From NCBI GenBank assembly GCA_002377855.1, contig DFQQ01000019.1:1-58181 (forward strand): a DNA stretch of 58,181 nt. Reading direction: 5' to 3'. Numbering within the stretch: the stretch's first letter is position 1; every line of letters starts with the position of its first letter. Made by a program: the position numbers and the translations under genes. The notes beneath the pieces were generated by a model. It saw only the letters and a list, made by a program, of their open reading frames with translations, had not been told where the DNA came from and made no database searches. The stretch is from Acidovorax delafieldii (lineage in GTDB: Bacteria; Pseudomonadota; Gammaproteobacteria; Burkholderiales; Burkholderiaceae_C). Shown in pieces: positions 44,335-52,584 of this stretch.

Positions 44335-45375
44335 ATGAAACTCTCCGCGATTCGGGTTCTGGTTGCTGGTGTGGTCGCCGCAGGTGCTTTTTCCAGCGCG
44401 ATGGCGCAGCAAGAGGCAACTGGCGCGGGTGCCAGCTTTCCTGCTCCTCTGTATTCCAAGTGGGCTGCCGATTACAACAAGGCCACTGGCGTGAAGATCA
44501 ATTACCAGTCGGTCGGCTCCGGCGCTGGTTTGCGCCAGATCGAAGCGAAGACGGTGGACTTCGGCGCATCTGATGCGCCCTTGAAGGACGAAGACCTGAG
44601 CAAGAAGGGCTTGGTCCAGTTTCCTACCGTGATTGGCGGCGTCGTCCCTGTGGTCAACATCAAGGGCATCGGCCCCGGCCAGATCAAGCTCAGCGGCCAA
44701 GTGCTGGGTGATATTTACCTGGGCAAGATCAGCAACTGGAACGATGCTGCCATCAAGGCGCTGAACCCTGGAGTAGCCCTGCCTGACGCGGCCATCGCTC
44801 CCGTTCGCCGCGCTGACGGTTCGGGCACCAGCTTCATCTTCACCAACTACTTGAGCAAGGTGAATGCAGAGTGGAAGTCCAAGGTGGGCGAAGGCACCGC
44901 AGTGAACTGGCCCACTGGTGCAGGCGGCAAGGGCAACGAAGGCGTGGCTGCATTCGTCGGGCGCCTCCCCAACTCCATCGGTTACGTGGAGTACGCCTAC
45001 GTGAAGCAAAACAAGATGACTTACGTGCAGATGCAAAATGCAGACGGTCAATTCGTTGCGCCCGATGACACTGCATTCAAGGCAGCTGCAGCAGGTGCCG
45101 ACTGGGCCAAGAGCTTCTACCAGATCCTTACCAACCAGCCTGGCAAGGAGTCGTGGCCCATCACCGGCGCTACGTTTATCCTGATGCACAAGTCCCAAGA
45201 CAAGCCTGTGCAAGCCGCCACATCGTTGAAGTTCTTTGAATGGGCTTACAAGACGGGTGACAAGACGGCTACGGATCTGGACTATGTGCCTATGCCTGAC
45301 AGCGTGAAGGAAACCATCCTGAAGTCTTGGGCGGGTATCCAGGATACGTCCGGCAAGGCGATTGCATACAAGTGA
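44335..45375 (+). CDS. pstS: Phosphate ABC transporter substrate-binding protein PstS
   Basis: Periplasmic high-affinity phosphate receptor of the PstSCAB importer. 346 aa with a signal peptide ending SSAMA|QQ near residue 24. GAGASFPAPLYSKWAADY, YQSVGSGAGLRQI, DFGASDAPL and the phosphate-binding RADGSGTSFIFTNYLS are diagnostic. First gene of pstS-pstC-pstA-pstB-phoU-phoB-phoR; preceded by a strong Pho box and AGAGG ribosome binding site. A hairpin follows the stop. Confidence 0.98.
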   Translation: MKLSAIRVLVAGVVAAGAFSSAMAQQEATGAGASFPAPLYSKWAADYNKATGVKINYQSVGSGAGLRQIEAKTVDFGASDAPLKDEDLSKKGLVQFPTVIGGVVPVVNIKGIGPGQIKLSGQVLGDIYLGKISNWNDAAIKALNPGVALPDAAIAPVRRADGSGTSFIFTNYLSKVNAEWKSKVGEGTAVNWPTGAGGKGNEGVAAFVGRLPNSIGYVEYAYVKQNKMTYVQMQNADGQFVAPDDTAFKAAAAGADWAKSFYQILTNQPGKESWPITGATFILMHKSQDKPVQAATSLKFFEWAYKTGDKTATDLDYVPMPDSVKETILKSWAGIQDTSGKAIAYK

Positions 45376-45381
45376 TCTTCT

Positions 45382-45414
45382 GGAGCCGGCCGGACGTTGA
45401 GTCCGACTGGCTCC
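45382..45414 (+). terminator. Stem-loop between pstS and pstC
   Basis: GGAGCC (45382-45387) pairs with GGCTCC (45409-45414), and inside it CGGAC pairs with GTCCG around GTTGA. No T run follows. Such hairpins after the binding-protein gene of an ABC operon usually protect its mRNA and lower downstream expression. Confidence 0.55.
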
Positions 45415-45442
45415 TTGGTTGCATTCATAGAAGGCCCTCAAC

Positions 45443-46468
45443 GTGTCCACAATCTTGCCGGTCCCGCAAACCCCGTCTTCCACGGCGGAGCGTGGTGCTC
45501 AACGGACCACTCCCCCTCGTCCGCGGCCATTGATCTCCGGCATGCTGGCCGACCGTATTTTCGGTTGGCTGGCACGTGGTGCTGCCGTGCTGACTCTGCT
45601 GCTGCTGATTGGCATCCTCGTCTCCTTGGTGATTGGTGCCTGGCCGTCGATTGAGAAGTACGGCTTGAGCTTTCTGACCCGCAGTGTCTGGGACCCTGTA
45701 CAAAACGAGTACGGCGGCCTGGTCATGATCTACGGCACCTTGGCCACCTCGATCATTGCCTTGTTGATTGCAGTGCCAGTGAGTTTTGGCATTGCGCTGT
45801 TTCTGACTGAACTTTCGCCCGCATGGCTCAAGCGCCCGTTGGGCACTGCCATTGAGCTGCTGGCTGCGGTGCCTTCGATTGTGTATGGCATGTGGGGGCT
45901 CATGGTCTTCGGTCCCATCCTGGCGCGCTTTGTCCAGCAGCCGCTGCAGGCTGCTTTCAGTGGTGTGCCTTATTTGGGGGCATTCGTTTCGGGCCCGCCC
46001 GTGGGCATTGGGATTTTGTCGGCCGGCATCATCCTGGCCATCATGATCATTCCTTTCATCGCGTCGGTGATGCGTGACGTGTTCGAGGTAACGCCCGCGC
46101 TGCTGAAAGAATCCGCCTATGGGCTGGGTGCCACCACTTGGGAAGTGGTGTGGAAGGTGGTCCTGCCCTTTACCAAAACGGGCGTGCTCGGCGGCATCAT
46201 GTTAGGACTGGGACGCGCGCTGGGCGAAACCATGGCTGTGACCTTCGTGATCGGCAATATGAATCAGCTCGACTCGCTGTCTGTGTTCGAAGCAGCCAAC
46301 AGCATCACATCCGCACTGGCCAATGAGTTTGCGGAAGCGGGTGAAGGTTTGCACCAGGCTTCGCTCATCTACCTGGGTCTGGTTCTGTTCTTTATTACCT
46401 TCGTGGTGTTGACTCTGTCCAAGTTGCTGCTCTCGCAGCTCAAGAAGGGTGAAGGGGCGCGTTCATGA
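45443..46468 (+). CDS. pstC: Phosphate ABC transporter permease PstC
   Basis: Inner-membrane permease of the Pst system, 341 aa with GTG start. A 35-residue polar N-terminus precedes six membrane segments starting AAVLTLLLLIGILVSLVIGA; ELLAAVPSIVYGMWGL and the EAA loop ESAYGLGATTWEVVWKVVLP followed by GRALGETMAVTFVIGN are characteristic. The stop overlaps the pstA start by four bases. Confidence 0.97.
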   Translation: MSTILPVPQTPSSTAERGAQRTTPPRPRPLISGMLADRIFGWLARGAAVLTLLLLIGILVSLVIGAWPSIEKYGLSFLTRSVWDPVQNEYGGLVMIYGTLATSIIALLIAVPVSFGIALFLTELSPAWLKRPLGTAIELLAAVPSIVYGMWGLMVFGPILARFVQQPLQAAFSGVPYLGAFVSGPPVGIGILSAGIILAIMIIPFIASVMRDVFEVTPALLKESAYGLGATTWEVVWKVVLPFTKTGVLGGIMLGLGRALGETMAVTFVIGNMNQLDSLSVFEAANSITSALANEFAEAGEGLHQASLIYLGLVLFFITFVVLTLSKLLLSQLKKGEGARS

Positions 46469-47346
46469 GTACTTCCCAACGCCTGATTTCCGCGGCAGAG
46501 CTGTCGCAAACTCGTCAGGCCCGCTACAACGCGCGCAAGCGCGTCAACCAGATCGCGCTGACACTGTCGCTGGCAGCCATGCTGTTCGGCGTGTTCTGGC
46601 TGGTGTGGATTCTGTGGGAGACCATTCGGCTGGGGCTGGGCGGTTTGAGCGTGGCATTGTTCACGGAGATGACGCCCCCGCCCAACGAGGTTGGCGGCAT
46701 CTCCAACGCCATTTTTGGCTCGTTGGTCATGGTGCTCCTGGCCACGTTTGTGGGCACGCCCATCGGCATCATGGCCGGCATCTATCTGGCGGAGTATGAA
46801 TCGCGCAGTTGGTTGGCCTCGACCACGCGCTTCGTGAATGACATTCTGCTGTCTGCCCCCAGCATCGTGATCGGTCTGTTCGTCTACGCCGTGGTGGTGG
46901 CCCGGTTCAAGAGTTTCTCGGGGTACGCCGGCGTTCTGGCCCTGGCGCTGATCGTGATTCCGGTGGTGATTCGCACCACCGAAAACATGCTGCTGCTGGT
47001 GCCTGCCAGTCTGCGCGAGGCCGCTTACGCTCTGGGCACGCCCAAGTGGCGCGTCATCACCATGGTTACCCTGCGTGCCGCCCGCGCTGGCGTCATCACG
47101 GGGGTGCTGCTGGCGGTTGCGCGCATTGCTGGCGAAACAGCGCCTTTGCTGTTCACGGCGCTGAACAACCAGTTCTGGAATGCCGATCTGTCCAAACCCA
47201 TGGCCAGCCTGCCGGTCACGATTTTCAAATTTGCGATGAGCCCCTACGAGAACTGGCAGGAGTTAGCTTGGGCCGGCGTGTTCCTGATCACGGTTGCGGT
47301 TCTCGGTCTCAATATCCTGGCGCGCGTTTTGACCCGCCAGAAGTAA
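46465..47346 (+). CDS. pstA: Phosphate ABC transporter permease PstA
   Basis: Second permease subunit of the phosphate importer, 293 aa, six membrane segments. DILLSAPSIVIGLFVYAVVV, the EAA loop REAAYALGTPKWRVITMVTL and ARIAGETAPLLFTALNNQF are family motifs. ATGA overlap with pstC indicates coupled translation; pstB follows after 15 nt. Confidence 0.97.
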   Translation: MSTSQRLISAAELSQTRQARYNARKRVNQIALTLSLAAMLFGVFWLVWILWETIRLGLGGLSVALFTEMTPPPNEVGGISNAIFGSLVMVLLATFVGTPIGIMAGIYLAEYESRSWLASTTRFVNDILLSAPSIVIGLFVYAVVVARFKSFSGYAGVLALALIVIPVVIRTTENMLLLVPASLREAAYALGTPKWRVITMVTLRAARAGVITGVLLAVARIAGETAPLLFTALNNQFWNADLSKPMASLPVTIFKFAMSPYENWQELAWAGVFLITVAVLGLNILARVLTRQK

Positions 47347-47361
47347 TCTAGGAAGACATTC

Positions 47362-48147
47362 ATGCCCTCCACCATGCAAGCATCTGCACCCGCCAACTCC
47401 AAGATCACGGTGCGTGACCTCAACTTTTATTACGGCAAGTTCCACGCCCTCAAGGGCATCAATCTGGACATCCCCGAGAACAAGGTCACCGCCTTCATCG
47501 GCCCATCCGGTTGCGGAAAATCGACCTTGCTGCGCACCTTCAACCGCATGTTCGAACTGTATCCCGAGCAGCGCGCGGAAGGCCAAATTGTGCTGGACGG
47601 CGAAAACCTGCTGACCAGCAAGCAGGACGTGGCCCTGGTGCGCGCCAAGGTAGGCATGGTGTTCCAGAAGCCCACGCCGTTCCCCATGTCCATCTACGAC
47701 AACATTGCGTTTGGCGTGAAGCTGTTTGAAAGCCTCAATGCCACCGACATGGATGACCGCGTGGAGTGGGCGCTGCGCAAGGCAGCCCTCTGGAACGAAG
47801 TCAAAGACAAGCTCAACCAGAGCGGCTCCAGCCTCTCGGGCGGCCAACAGCAGCGCCTGTGCATTGCTCGCGGCATTGCCATCAAGCCTGAAGTGCTGTT
47901 GCTCGATGAGCCTTGTTCGGCGCTCGACCCCATTTCTACCGCCAAGGTGGAAGAACTGATTGCCGAGTTGAAAAACGATTACACCGTGGTCATCGTGACC
48001 CACAACATGCAGCAGGCAGCGCGATGCAGCGACTACACCGCCTACATGTACCTGGGCGATCTGGTGGAGTTTGGAGAGACAGAGCAGATGTTCTTCAAGC
48101 CCCAGCGCAAGGAAACCGAAGACTACATTACCGGCCGTTTCGGCTGA
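47362..48147 (+). CDS. pstB: Phosphate ABC transporter ATP-binding protein PstB
   Basis: ATPase subunit of the phosphate importer, 261 aa. Walker A GPSGCGKST, Q-loop VGMVFQKPTPFPMSIYDNI, signature LSGGQQQRLCIARG, Walker B LLLDEPCSALDP and the switch histidine in IVTHNMQQAAR. ATG 47362 chosen; ATG 47374 also in frame. It contacts PstC and PstA, and with PhoU relays phosphate status to PhoR. Confidence 0.98.
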   Translation: MPSTMQASAPANSKITVRDLNFYYGKFHALKGINLDIPENKVTAFIGPSGCGKSTLLRTFNRMFELYPEQRAEGQIVLDGENLLTSKQDVALVRAKVGMVFQKPTPFPMSIYDNIAFGVKLFESLNATDMDDRVEWALRKAALWNEVKDKLNQSGSSLSGGQQQRLCIARGIAIKPEVLLLDEPCSALDPISTAKVEELIAELKNDYTVVIVTHNMQQAARCSDYTAYMYLGDLVEFGETEQMFFKPQRKETEDYITGRFG

Positions 48148-48156
48148 GGAGACACC

Positions 48157-48861
48157 ATGCCCGAAAAACATCTCTCCACGCAGTTTGACAGCGAACTCAA
48201 CAGCGTTTCTTCCCGCGTGATGGAATTGGGTGGCCTGGTGGAGTCGCAGATCCGCCAGGCGATCTACGCCTTGTCCCAGTTCAGCATGGAAGCCGTGGAG
48301 CAAGTGGTGGTGATGGAGCAACGCGTGAACGCGATGGAAGTGGAGATCGACCACGAACTCTCCTCCATCATTGCTCGGCGCCAGCCCACCGCGCGCGATT
48401 TGCGTTTGCTGATCGCCTTCTCCAAGGCCACGGCCAATCTGGAGCGCATGGGGGACGAAGCGCACAAAATGGCGCGCATGGTCAAGTCCATCATTGAAAG
48501 CGGTGCCGCGCGCTCACTGCCTTCCAGTGATTTGCGCATGGCCGCCGATCTGGCCTCGGGCCTGCTGCGCAAGGCACTCGACGCCTTCGCCCGCCTGGAC
48601 ACCAAGGCTGCGCTGGCCATCCTGAAAGAGGACGACCTCATCGACAAGGAGTTCGACGGGTTTGTGCGCAAGCTGGTCACGTACATGATGGAAGACCCTC
48701 GCACCATTTCTGCCAGCCTGGACCTGCTATTTCTGGCCAAGGCCATCGAGCGCATTGGCGACCACTCAAAGAACGTGGCTGAGCTCATCATCTATCTGGT
48801 CAAAGGCAAGGATGTGCGCCATGCCGCGATGGACGATATCGAGTCGACCGTTTTGCAGTAA
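48157..48861 (+). CDS. phoU: Phosphate signalling protein PhoU
   Basis: Negative regulator that links PstSCAB to PhoR so that the Pho regulon stays off when phosphate is plentiful. 234 aa, two three-helix PhoU repeats with metal-binding acidic clusters such as ERMGDEAHKMARM and ERIGDHSKNVAE. AGGAG lies just before ATG 48157. Confidence 0.97.
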   Translation: MPEKHLSTQFDSELNSVSSRVMELGGLVESQIRQAIYALSQFSMEAVEQVVVMEQRVNAMEVEIDHELSSIIARRQPTARDLRLLIAFSKATANLERMGDEAHKMARMVKSIIESGAARSLPSSDLRMAADLASGLLRKALDAFARLDTKAALAILKEDDLIDKEFDGFVRKLVTYMMEDPRTISASLDLLFLAKAIERIGDHSKNVAELIIYLVKGKDVRHAAMDDIESTVLQ

Positions 48862-48876
48862 GGAAAGGGCGTAGCC

Positions 48877-49584
48877 ATGAAAAAAATGCCCCGGGTCTTG
48901 ATCGTTGAGGATGAGCCCGCGATTGCCGAGCTGATTGCCGTGAACCTGCGGCACAACGGCTTTCAGCCCATCTGGTCCGAAGATGGAGAGTCTGCCCAGC
49001 GCGAACTGGATGCCGTGCTGCCCGACGTGATCCTGCTCGACTGGATGCTGCCCGGCCAAAGCGGGCTGCAGCTGGCGCGCAAGTGGCGCGCTGACAGCCG
49101 CATCAAGGCGATTCCGATCATCATGCTCACCGCCCGCGGCGACGAGCCTGACAAGGTGGCGGGCCTGGATGCCGGTGCGGACGACTACATCACCAAGCCG
49201 TTTTCCACACAAGAGCTTTTGGCGCGCATCCGTGCCGTGCTGCGCCGCCGCGCGCCAGAACAGGTGAACGACAGTGTGACCATTGCCGATCTGGTGCTGG
49301 ACGCCGCAACCTATCGGGTCACGCACTTGGGCCAGCCTCTGAAAGTGGGGCCTACAGAGTTCAAGCTCCTGCACTTCCTCATGAAGCACTCTGAACGTGT
49401 GCACAGCCGTTCGCAGTTGCTCGACAAGGTGTGGGGTGACCATGTATTTATCGAAGAGCGTACCGTGGACGTGCACGTCAAGCGCTTGCGAGAAGCCCTG
49501 GGCGCGGCGGGCGCAATGGTTGAAACCGTTCGCGGTGCTGGCTATCGCCTGACAGCCCAGCCCCAGGCGCTGATGCGCGCTTGA
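48877..49584 (+). CDS. phoB: Phosphate regulon response regulator PhoB
   Basis: OmpR-family regulator (235 aa) that binds Pho boxes such as those before pstS and ppk1. Receiver domain with acidic pocket VEDEP and phospho-acceptor Asp55 in VILLDWMLPG, switch Thr in MLTARGDEPDKVAG and Lys in DYITKPFS; winged-helix DNA-binding domain with RTVDVHVKRLREALG recognition helix. It starts 15 nt after phoU. Confidence 0.97.
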   Translation: MKKMPRVLIVEDEPAIAELIAVNLRHNGFQPIWSEDGESAQRELDAVLPDVILLDWMLPGQSGLQLARKWRADSRIKAIPIIMLTARGDEPDKVAGLDAGADDYITKPFSTQELLARIRAVLRRRAPEQVNDSVTIADLVLDAATYRVTHLGQPLKVGPTEFKLLHFLMKHSERVHSRSQLLDKVWGDHVFIEERTVDVHVKRLREALGAAGAMVETVRGAGYRLTAQPQALMRA

Positions 49585-49591
49585 GCGAGTT

Positions 49592-49609
49592 TTGCGGCTT
49601 GCGCCGCAA
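49592..49609 (+). terminator. Stem-loop between phoB and phoR
   Basis: TTGCGGC-TTGC-GCCGCAA, a 7-bp perfect stem with a 4-nt loop, 8 nt after the phoB stop, in the 169-nt gap before phoR. No T run. It may act as a processing or attenuation point that keeps PhoR below PhoB. Confidence 0.4.
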
Positions 49610-49753
49610 CGCGCGGACTGCCTGTTTGGCGCTGCCCTGTGCCGGCGAGAACCCCGCCGACTGGGCGCTTCGCTAGCCCTATGGGGACCCTGATCGTGGC
49701 GCAGCAGGCGCCTTGCAGCCCGTCTGTATTTTTTGAGAAAGCTGTGCCCCCGC

Positions 49754-51079
49754 ATGTTTTGGCGTTTTGTGTTTTTTTTGACCCTGCAGTTGGCGGGGGG
49801 AGGCCTGGGGTGGTGGCGCGCGGGCCCCTGGGGGGCGGCTGTGGGGGCCACGGTGGCTGCCTGGGCCTGGTTCGTGTGGGATTTGTCACGCGGTGCTCGC
49901 GTGCTGCGGTGGTTGCGCACGGGTGACCTGGCGGAAGCCCCGTCCATGAGGGGCCTATGGGGCGAGGCGGCCGACCGAGCACGCCGCTTGCTGCGTCAGA
50001 GCGAAGCCAAGGAGCAGGACAGCCACAGCCGTTTGCAAGAGATCCTGGCTGCGCTGCAGGCCACCCCCAATGGCGTGGTGTTGCTCGACCGCGAGGGCCA
50101 CATCGAGTGGTGTAATCAGATCGCAGCGAGCCAGTTTGGCATCGATGCCCAGCGCGACCTGATGCAGTCCATCGGCAACCTGGTACGGGATCCCGACTTC
50201 AGCGCCTATTACGCGGCCCATGATTTTTCACATGATGTGGTGCTGCAGGGGCGCGACAGCAAGCCCTCGCGGCCGGTGCGCATCTCGGTGCACCTGCACC
50301 CGTATGGCGACGGCCGCAAGTTGCTGCTTTCGCGTGACGTGACAGCGCTGGAGCAGGCCGACGCCATGCGCCGCGACTTCGTGGCCAACGTGTCCCACGA
50401 AATACGCACGCCCCTGACCGTGCTGATTGGTTTCATCGAGACCCTGCAGACCCTTCAACTCTCGCCCGAGGAGCGAAGCCGTTATCTGGGCATGATGTCG
50501 CAGCAGGCGTCACGCATGCAAAGCGTGGTGCAGGATTTGCTCACGCTGTCTCGGCTGGAAGGAAGTCCACCGCCCGGCATGGCGGAGTGGACTCCTGTGC
50601 AGGCATTGATGCAGCGCTGCGAGGATGAGGCAAGGGGGCTTTCGGCGTTGCTCACGCAGAACCAGGCCCGCCAGCATGCGCTGGAGTTTCCACCGGCAGA
50701 CCATCTGCGTGCCATGGGCGAGATTGCGGGTGTTCCGACAGAACTGCAAAGCGCGCTCTCGAACATCATCAGCAACGCCATCCGTTACACGCCCGCTGGC
50801 GGCAGCATCGCCGTGGCGTGGGAGCGGGCCGACGAAGGTGGCGCACGGTTTTTAGTGCGCGATACGGGCCCTGGCATTGCGCCGGAGCATATTCCGCGGC
50901 TGACGGAGCGCTTTTACCGCGTGGACCGCAGCCGCTCCCGCGAGACCGGCGGGACGGGCCTGGGCCTTGCCATCGTCAAGCACGTACTGCAGCGCCACGG
51001 TGCCACGCTGGACATCACCAGCGAATTGGGCAAAGGCTCGACCTTCTCCGTCACCTTCCCGGCCAACCGCCTACGGTAA
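49754..51079 (+). CDS. phoR: Phosphate regulon sensor histidine kinase PhoR
   Basis: Inner-membrane sensor kinase that phosphorylates PhoB when PstSCAB-PhoU signals low phosphate. 441 aa from ATG 49754 (TTG 49733 is an alternative). Hydrophobic N-terminus WRFVFFLTLQLAGGGLGWW and a second membrane segment, no large periplasmic domain, then a PAS domain (ATPNGVVLLDREGHIEWCN). Phospho-acceptor His215 in FVANVSHEIRTPLTVL; ATP-binding N-box NIISNAIRYTPAGG, G1 RDTGPGIAPEH, G2 GGTGLGLAIVKH. Confidence 0.95.
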   Translation: MFWRFVFFLTLQLAGGGLGWWRAGPWGAAVGATVAAWAWFVWDLSRGARVLRWLRTGDLAEAPSMRGLWGEAADRARRLLRQSEAKEQDSHSRLQEILAALQATPNGVVLLDREGHIEWCNQIAASQFGIDAQRDLMQSIGNLVRDPDFSAYYAAHDFSHDVVLQGRDSKPSRPVRISVHLHPYGDGRKLLLSRDVTALEQADAMRRDFVANVSHEIRTPLTVLIGFIETLQTLQLSPEERSRYLGMMSQQASRMQSVVQDLLTLSRLEGSPPPGMAEWTPVQALMQRCEDEARGLSALLTQNQARQHALEFPPADHLRAMGEIAGVPTELQSALSNIISNAIRYTPAGGSIAVAWERADEGGARFLVRDTGPGIAPEHIPRLTERFYRVDRSRSRETGGTGLGLAIVKHVLQRHGATLDITSELGKGSTFSVTFPANRLR

Positions 51080-52459
51080 AAGCGGTCTTGCAGCCCGTGC
51101 CGCAGCCTGCTTCAGCATCAGGCCGAATGCCGCGGCAGTGACGAGGAGCGCCAACGCGCTGCAGGCCCAAAAGGGCGTGGGTGACGCGACTGCATCTGCC
51201 CATACGGCAGTCCCGCCATAGGCCACCACATAGCCGCCACCAAGCCCCAGCCCCCATAGCAACAGGCAATACACCACCAGCGGGGCGACGGTGATGTGAT
51301 AGCAGCGCAGCACAAAAACGCAAAGTGTTTGCGACGCATCTGCCAGGTGGTAGGCGGCCACCCACAGCAGCAGCCCGGAAGCCGCACCCACCACGGCAGG
51401 GCTGTCTGAGTAGATGGATGCCACATTGTTGTTTGCTATAAATAGTATAGCTGCTAGCGCACACCCTATAAGCGCTGAGAGGCTAAAACCCATGTGAACT
51501 ACGCGTTGGGCGCGTGCTGCGTTACCGGCGCCTAGCCAATAGCTCACGCGCGTGCTGGTCGCTATCGCCAGCGAAAGCGGCACCATGTACAGCAGGGCGG
51601 CCATGTTCGCCGCGATCTGGTGCGCAGCTGCGGCGGTCGTGCCTTGGCGCGCAATGAACAGCGCCATCAGCGTGAAGGACGTCACCTCCACCATGATGGC
51701 GAGCCCAGCGGGCACTCCCAACTGCAAAAAACCCGACAGCGTGGGCAGGTGCGGCCGTTCCAGGGTGCGCCACAGCAGCAGTGGGCGGTAGATGCTTTGC
51801 GTGCGCAACAACCACATCGCCAGCGCCAGCATGGTGTAGTTGACGACCAATGTGGCCCATGCGCAGCCCACCACGCCTTGTGGGGGCAGCCCCGCGCCGC
51901 CCAGGGTGAACCAGATGGACAGGGGCACCTTGATGAAGAGCGACGCCACCTGTAGCCAGGTCACAAGCTGGGGCTTGCCTAATGCCTGATTGAGGGTGCT
52001 GTACACGCGAAACAGCAATGCAGCGGGCAAAGCGAAGGCAAGCACTGCCAGATATTGCTCTACCTCGGCGCGCAAGGTGGACGGGATTTCGGTCCAGCGC
52101 AGCAAGGGGGCGGGGCAGAGCAGCACGGCCATGCCCAGCGCGGACGCGCCAGCACACAAGTACAGCGATTGCCGCACTGAAAACCCCATGCCTTGGAGGC
52201 TCCCGGCGCCCCGCTGCTGCGCCCACACGGGCATCAGCGCCTGCAGGACGCCCATCAGTCCGACGTAGATGCTGATGAAAATGGCCGAGCCCACTGAAAG
52301 CGCGGCCAGCGAAGCCTCGCCGTCGCGCCCAGCGACCAGGGTGTCAGTCACGCCAAAGGCCATGACCGCCAGCTGGCCCGCCAGCACGGTGGCGGCATGG
52401 CGGGCAATGCTGGGCAAGTCAGGCGATGTGTCGGTAAGGTGAGGGTGGGATGCGGTCAT
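51071..52459 (-). CDS. MATE-family efflux transporter
   Basis: Multidrug and toxic compound extrusion protein, 462 aa from ATG 52459 (MTASHPHLT), with about twelve membrane helices in two bundles. Features include QLAVMAFGVTDTLVAGRDGE near the N-terminus, IYVGLMGVLQALMPVWAQQR and the repeat-half FLQLGVPAGLAIMVEVTSFT. It likely exports cationic compounds with Na+ or H+ exchange. The frame continues to 52705, but that stretch is less convincing. Its 3' end overlaps the last nine bases of phoR. The best copy of the dispersed element lies in the coding region (51434-51490). Confidence 0.88.
   Translation of the reverse strand: MTASHPHLTDTSPDLPSIARHAATVLAGQLAVMAFGVTDTLVAGRDGEASLAALSVGSAIFISIYVGLMGVLQALMPVWAQQRGAGSLQGMGFSVRQSLYLCAGASALGMAVLLCPAPLLRWTEIPSTLRAEVEQYLAVLAFALPAALLFRVYSTLNQALGKPQLVTWLQVASLFIKVPLSIWFTLGGAGLPPQGVVGCAWATLVVNYTMLALAMWLLRTQSIYRPLLLWRTLERPHLPTLSGFLQLGVPAGLAIMVEVTSFTLMALFIARQGTTAAAAHQIAANMAALLYMVPLSLAIATSTRVSYWLGAGNAARAQRVVHMGFSLSALIGCALAAILFIANNNVASIYSDSPAVVGAASGLLLWVAAYHLADASQTLCVFVLRCYHITVAPLVVYCLLLWGLGLGGGYVVAYGGTAVWADAVASPTPFWACSALALLVTAAAFGLMLKQAAARAARPLLP
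51434..51490 (+). repeat. Dispersed element copy inside the MATE gene
   Basis: Core GCTATAAATAGTATAGC (51435-51451), then TGCTAGCGC, an 11-nt loop and GCGCTGAGAGGC. It is antisense to the MATE coding strand and encodes part of a membrane helix there (SALIGCALAAILFIA). Confidence 0.65.
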
Positions 52460-52584
52460 TCGATGATGGGGGCAGGCCTGTACCCCCTTGACAGTGGCTG
52501 CCGGGGCCGCGCTCAGCAGCGCGCCTGCGGTTTGCATTGCTGCTGGTGCGTGGACAATGTCCGCACAGATGGATGTCGGCGAAG

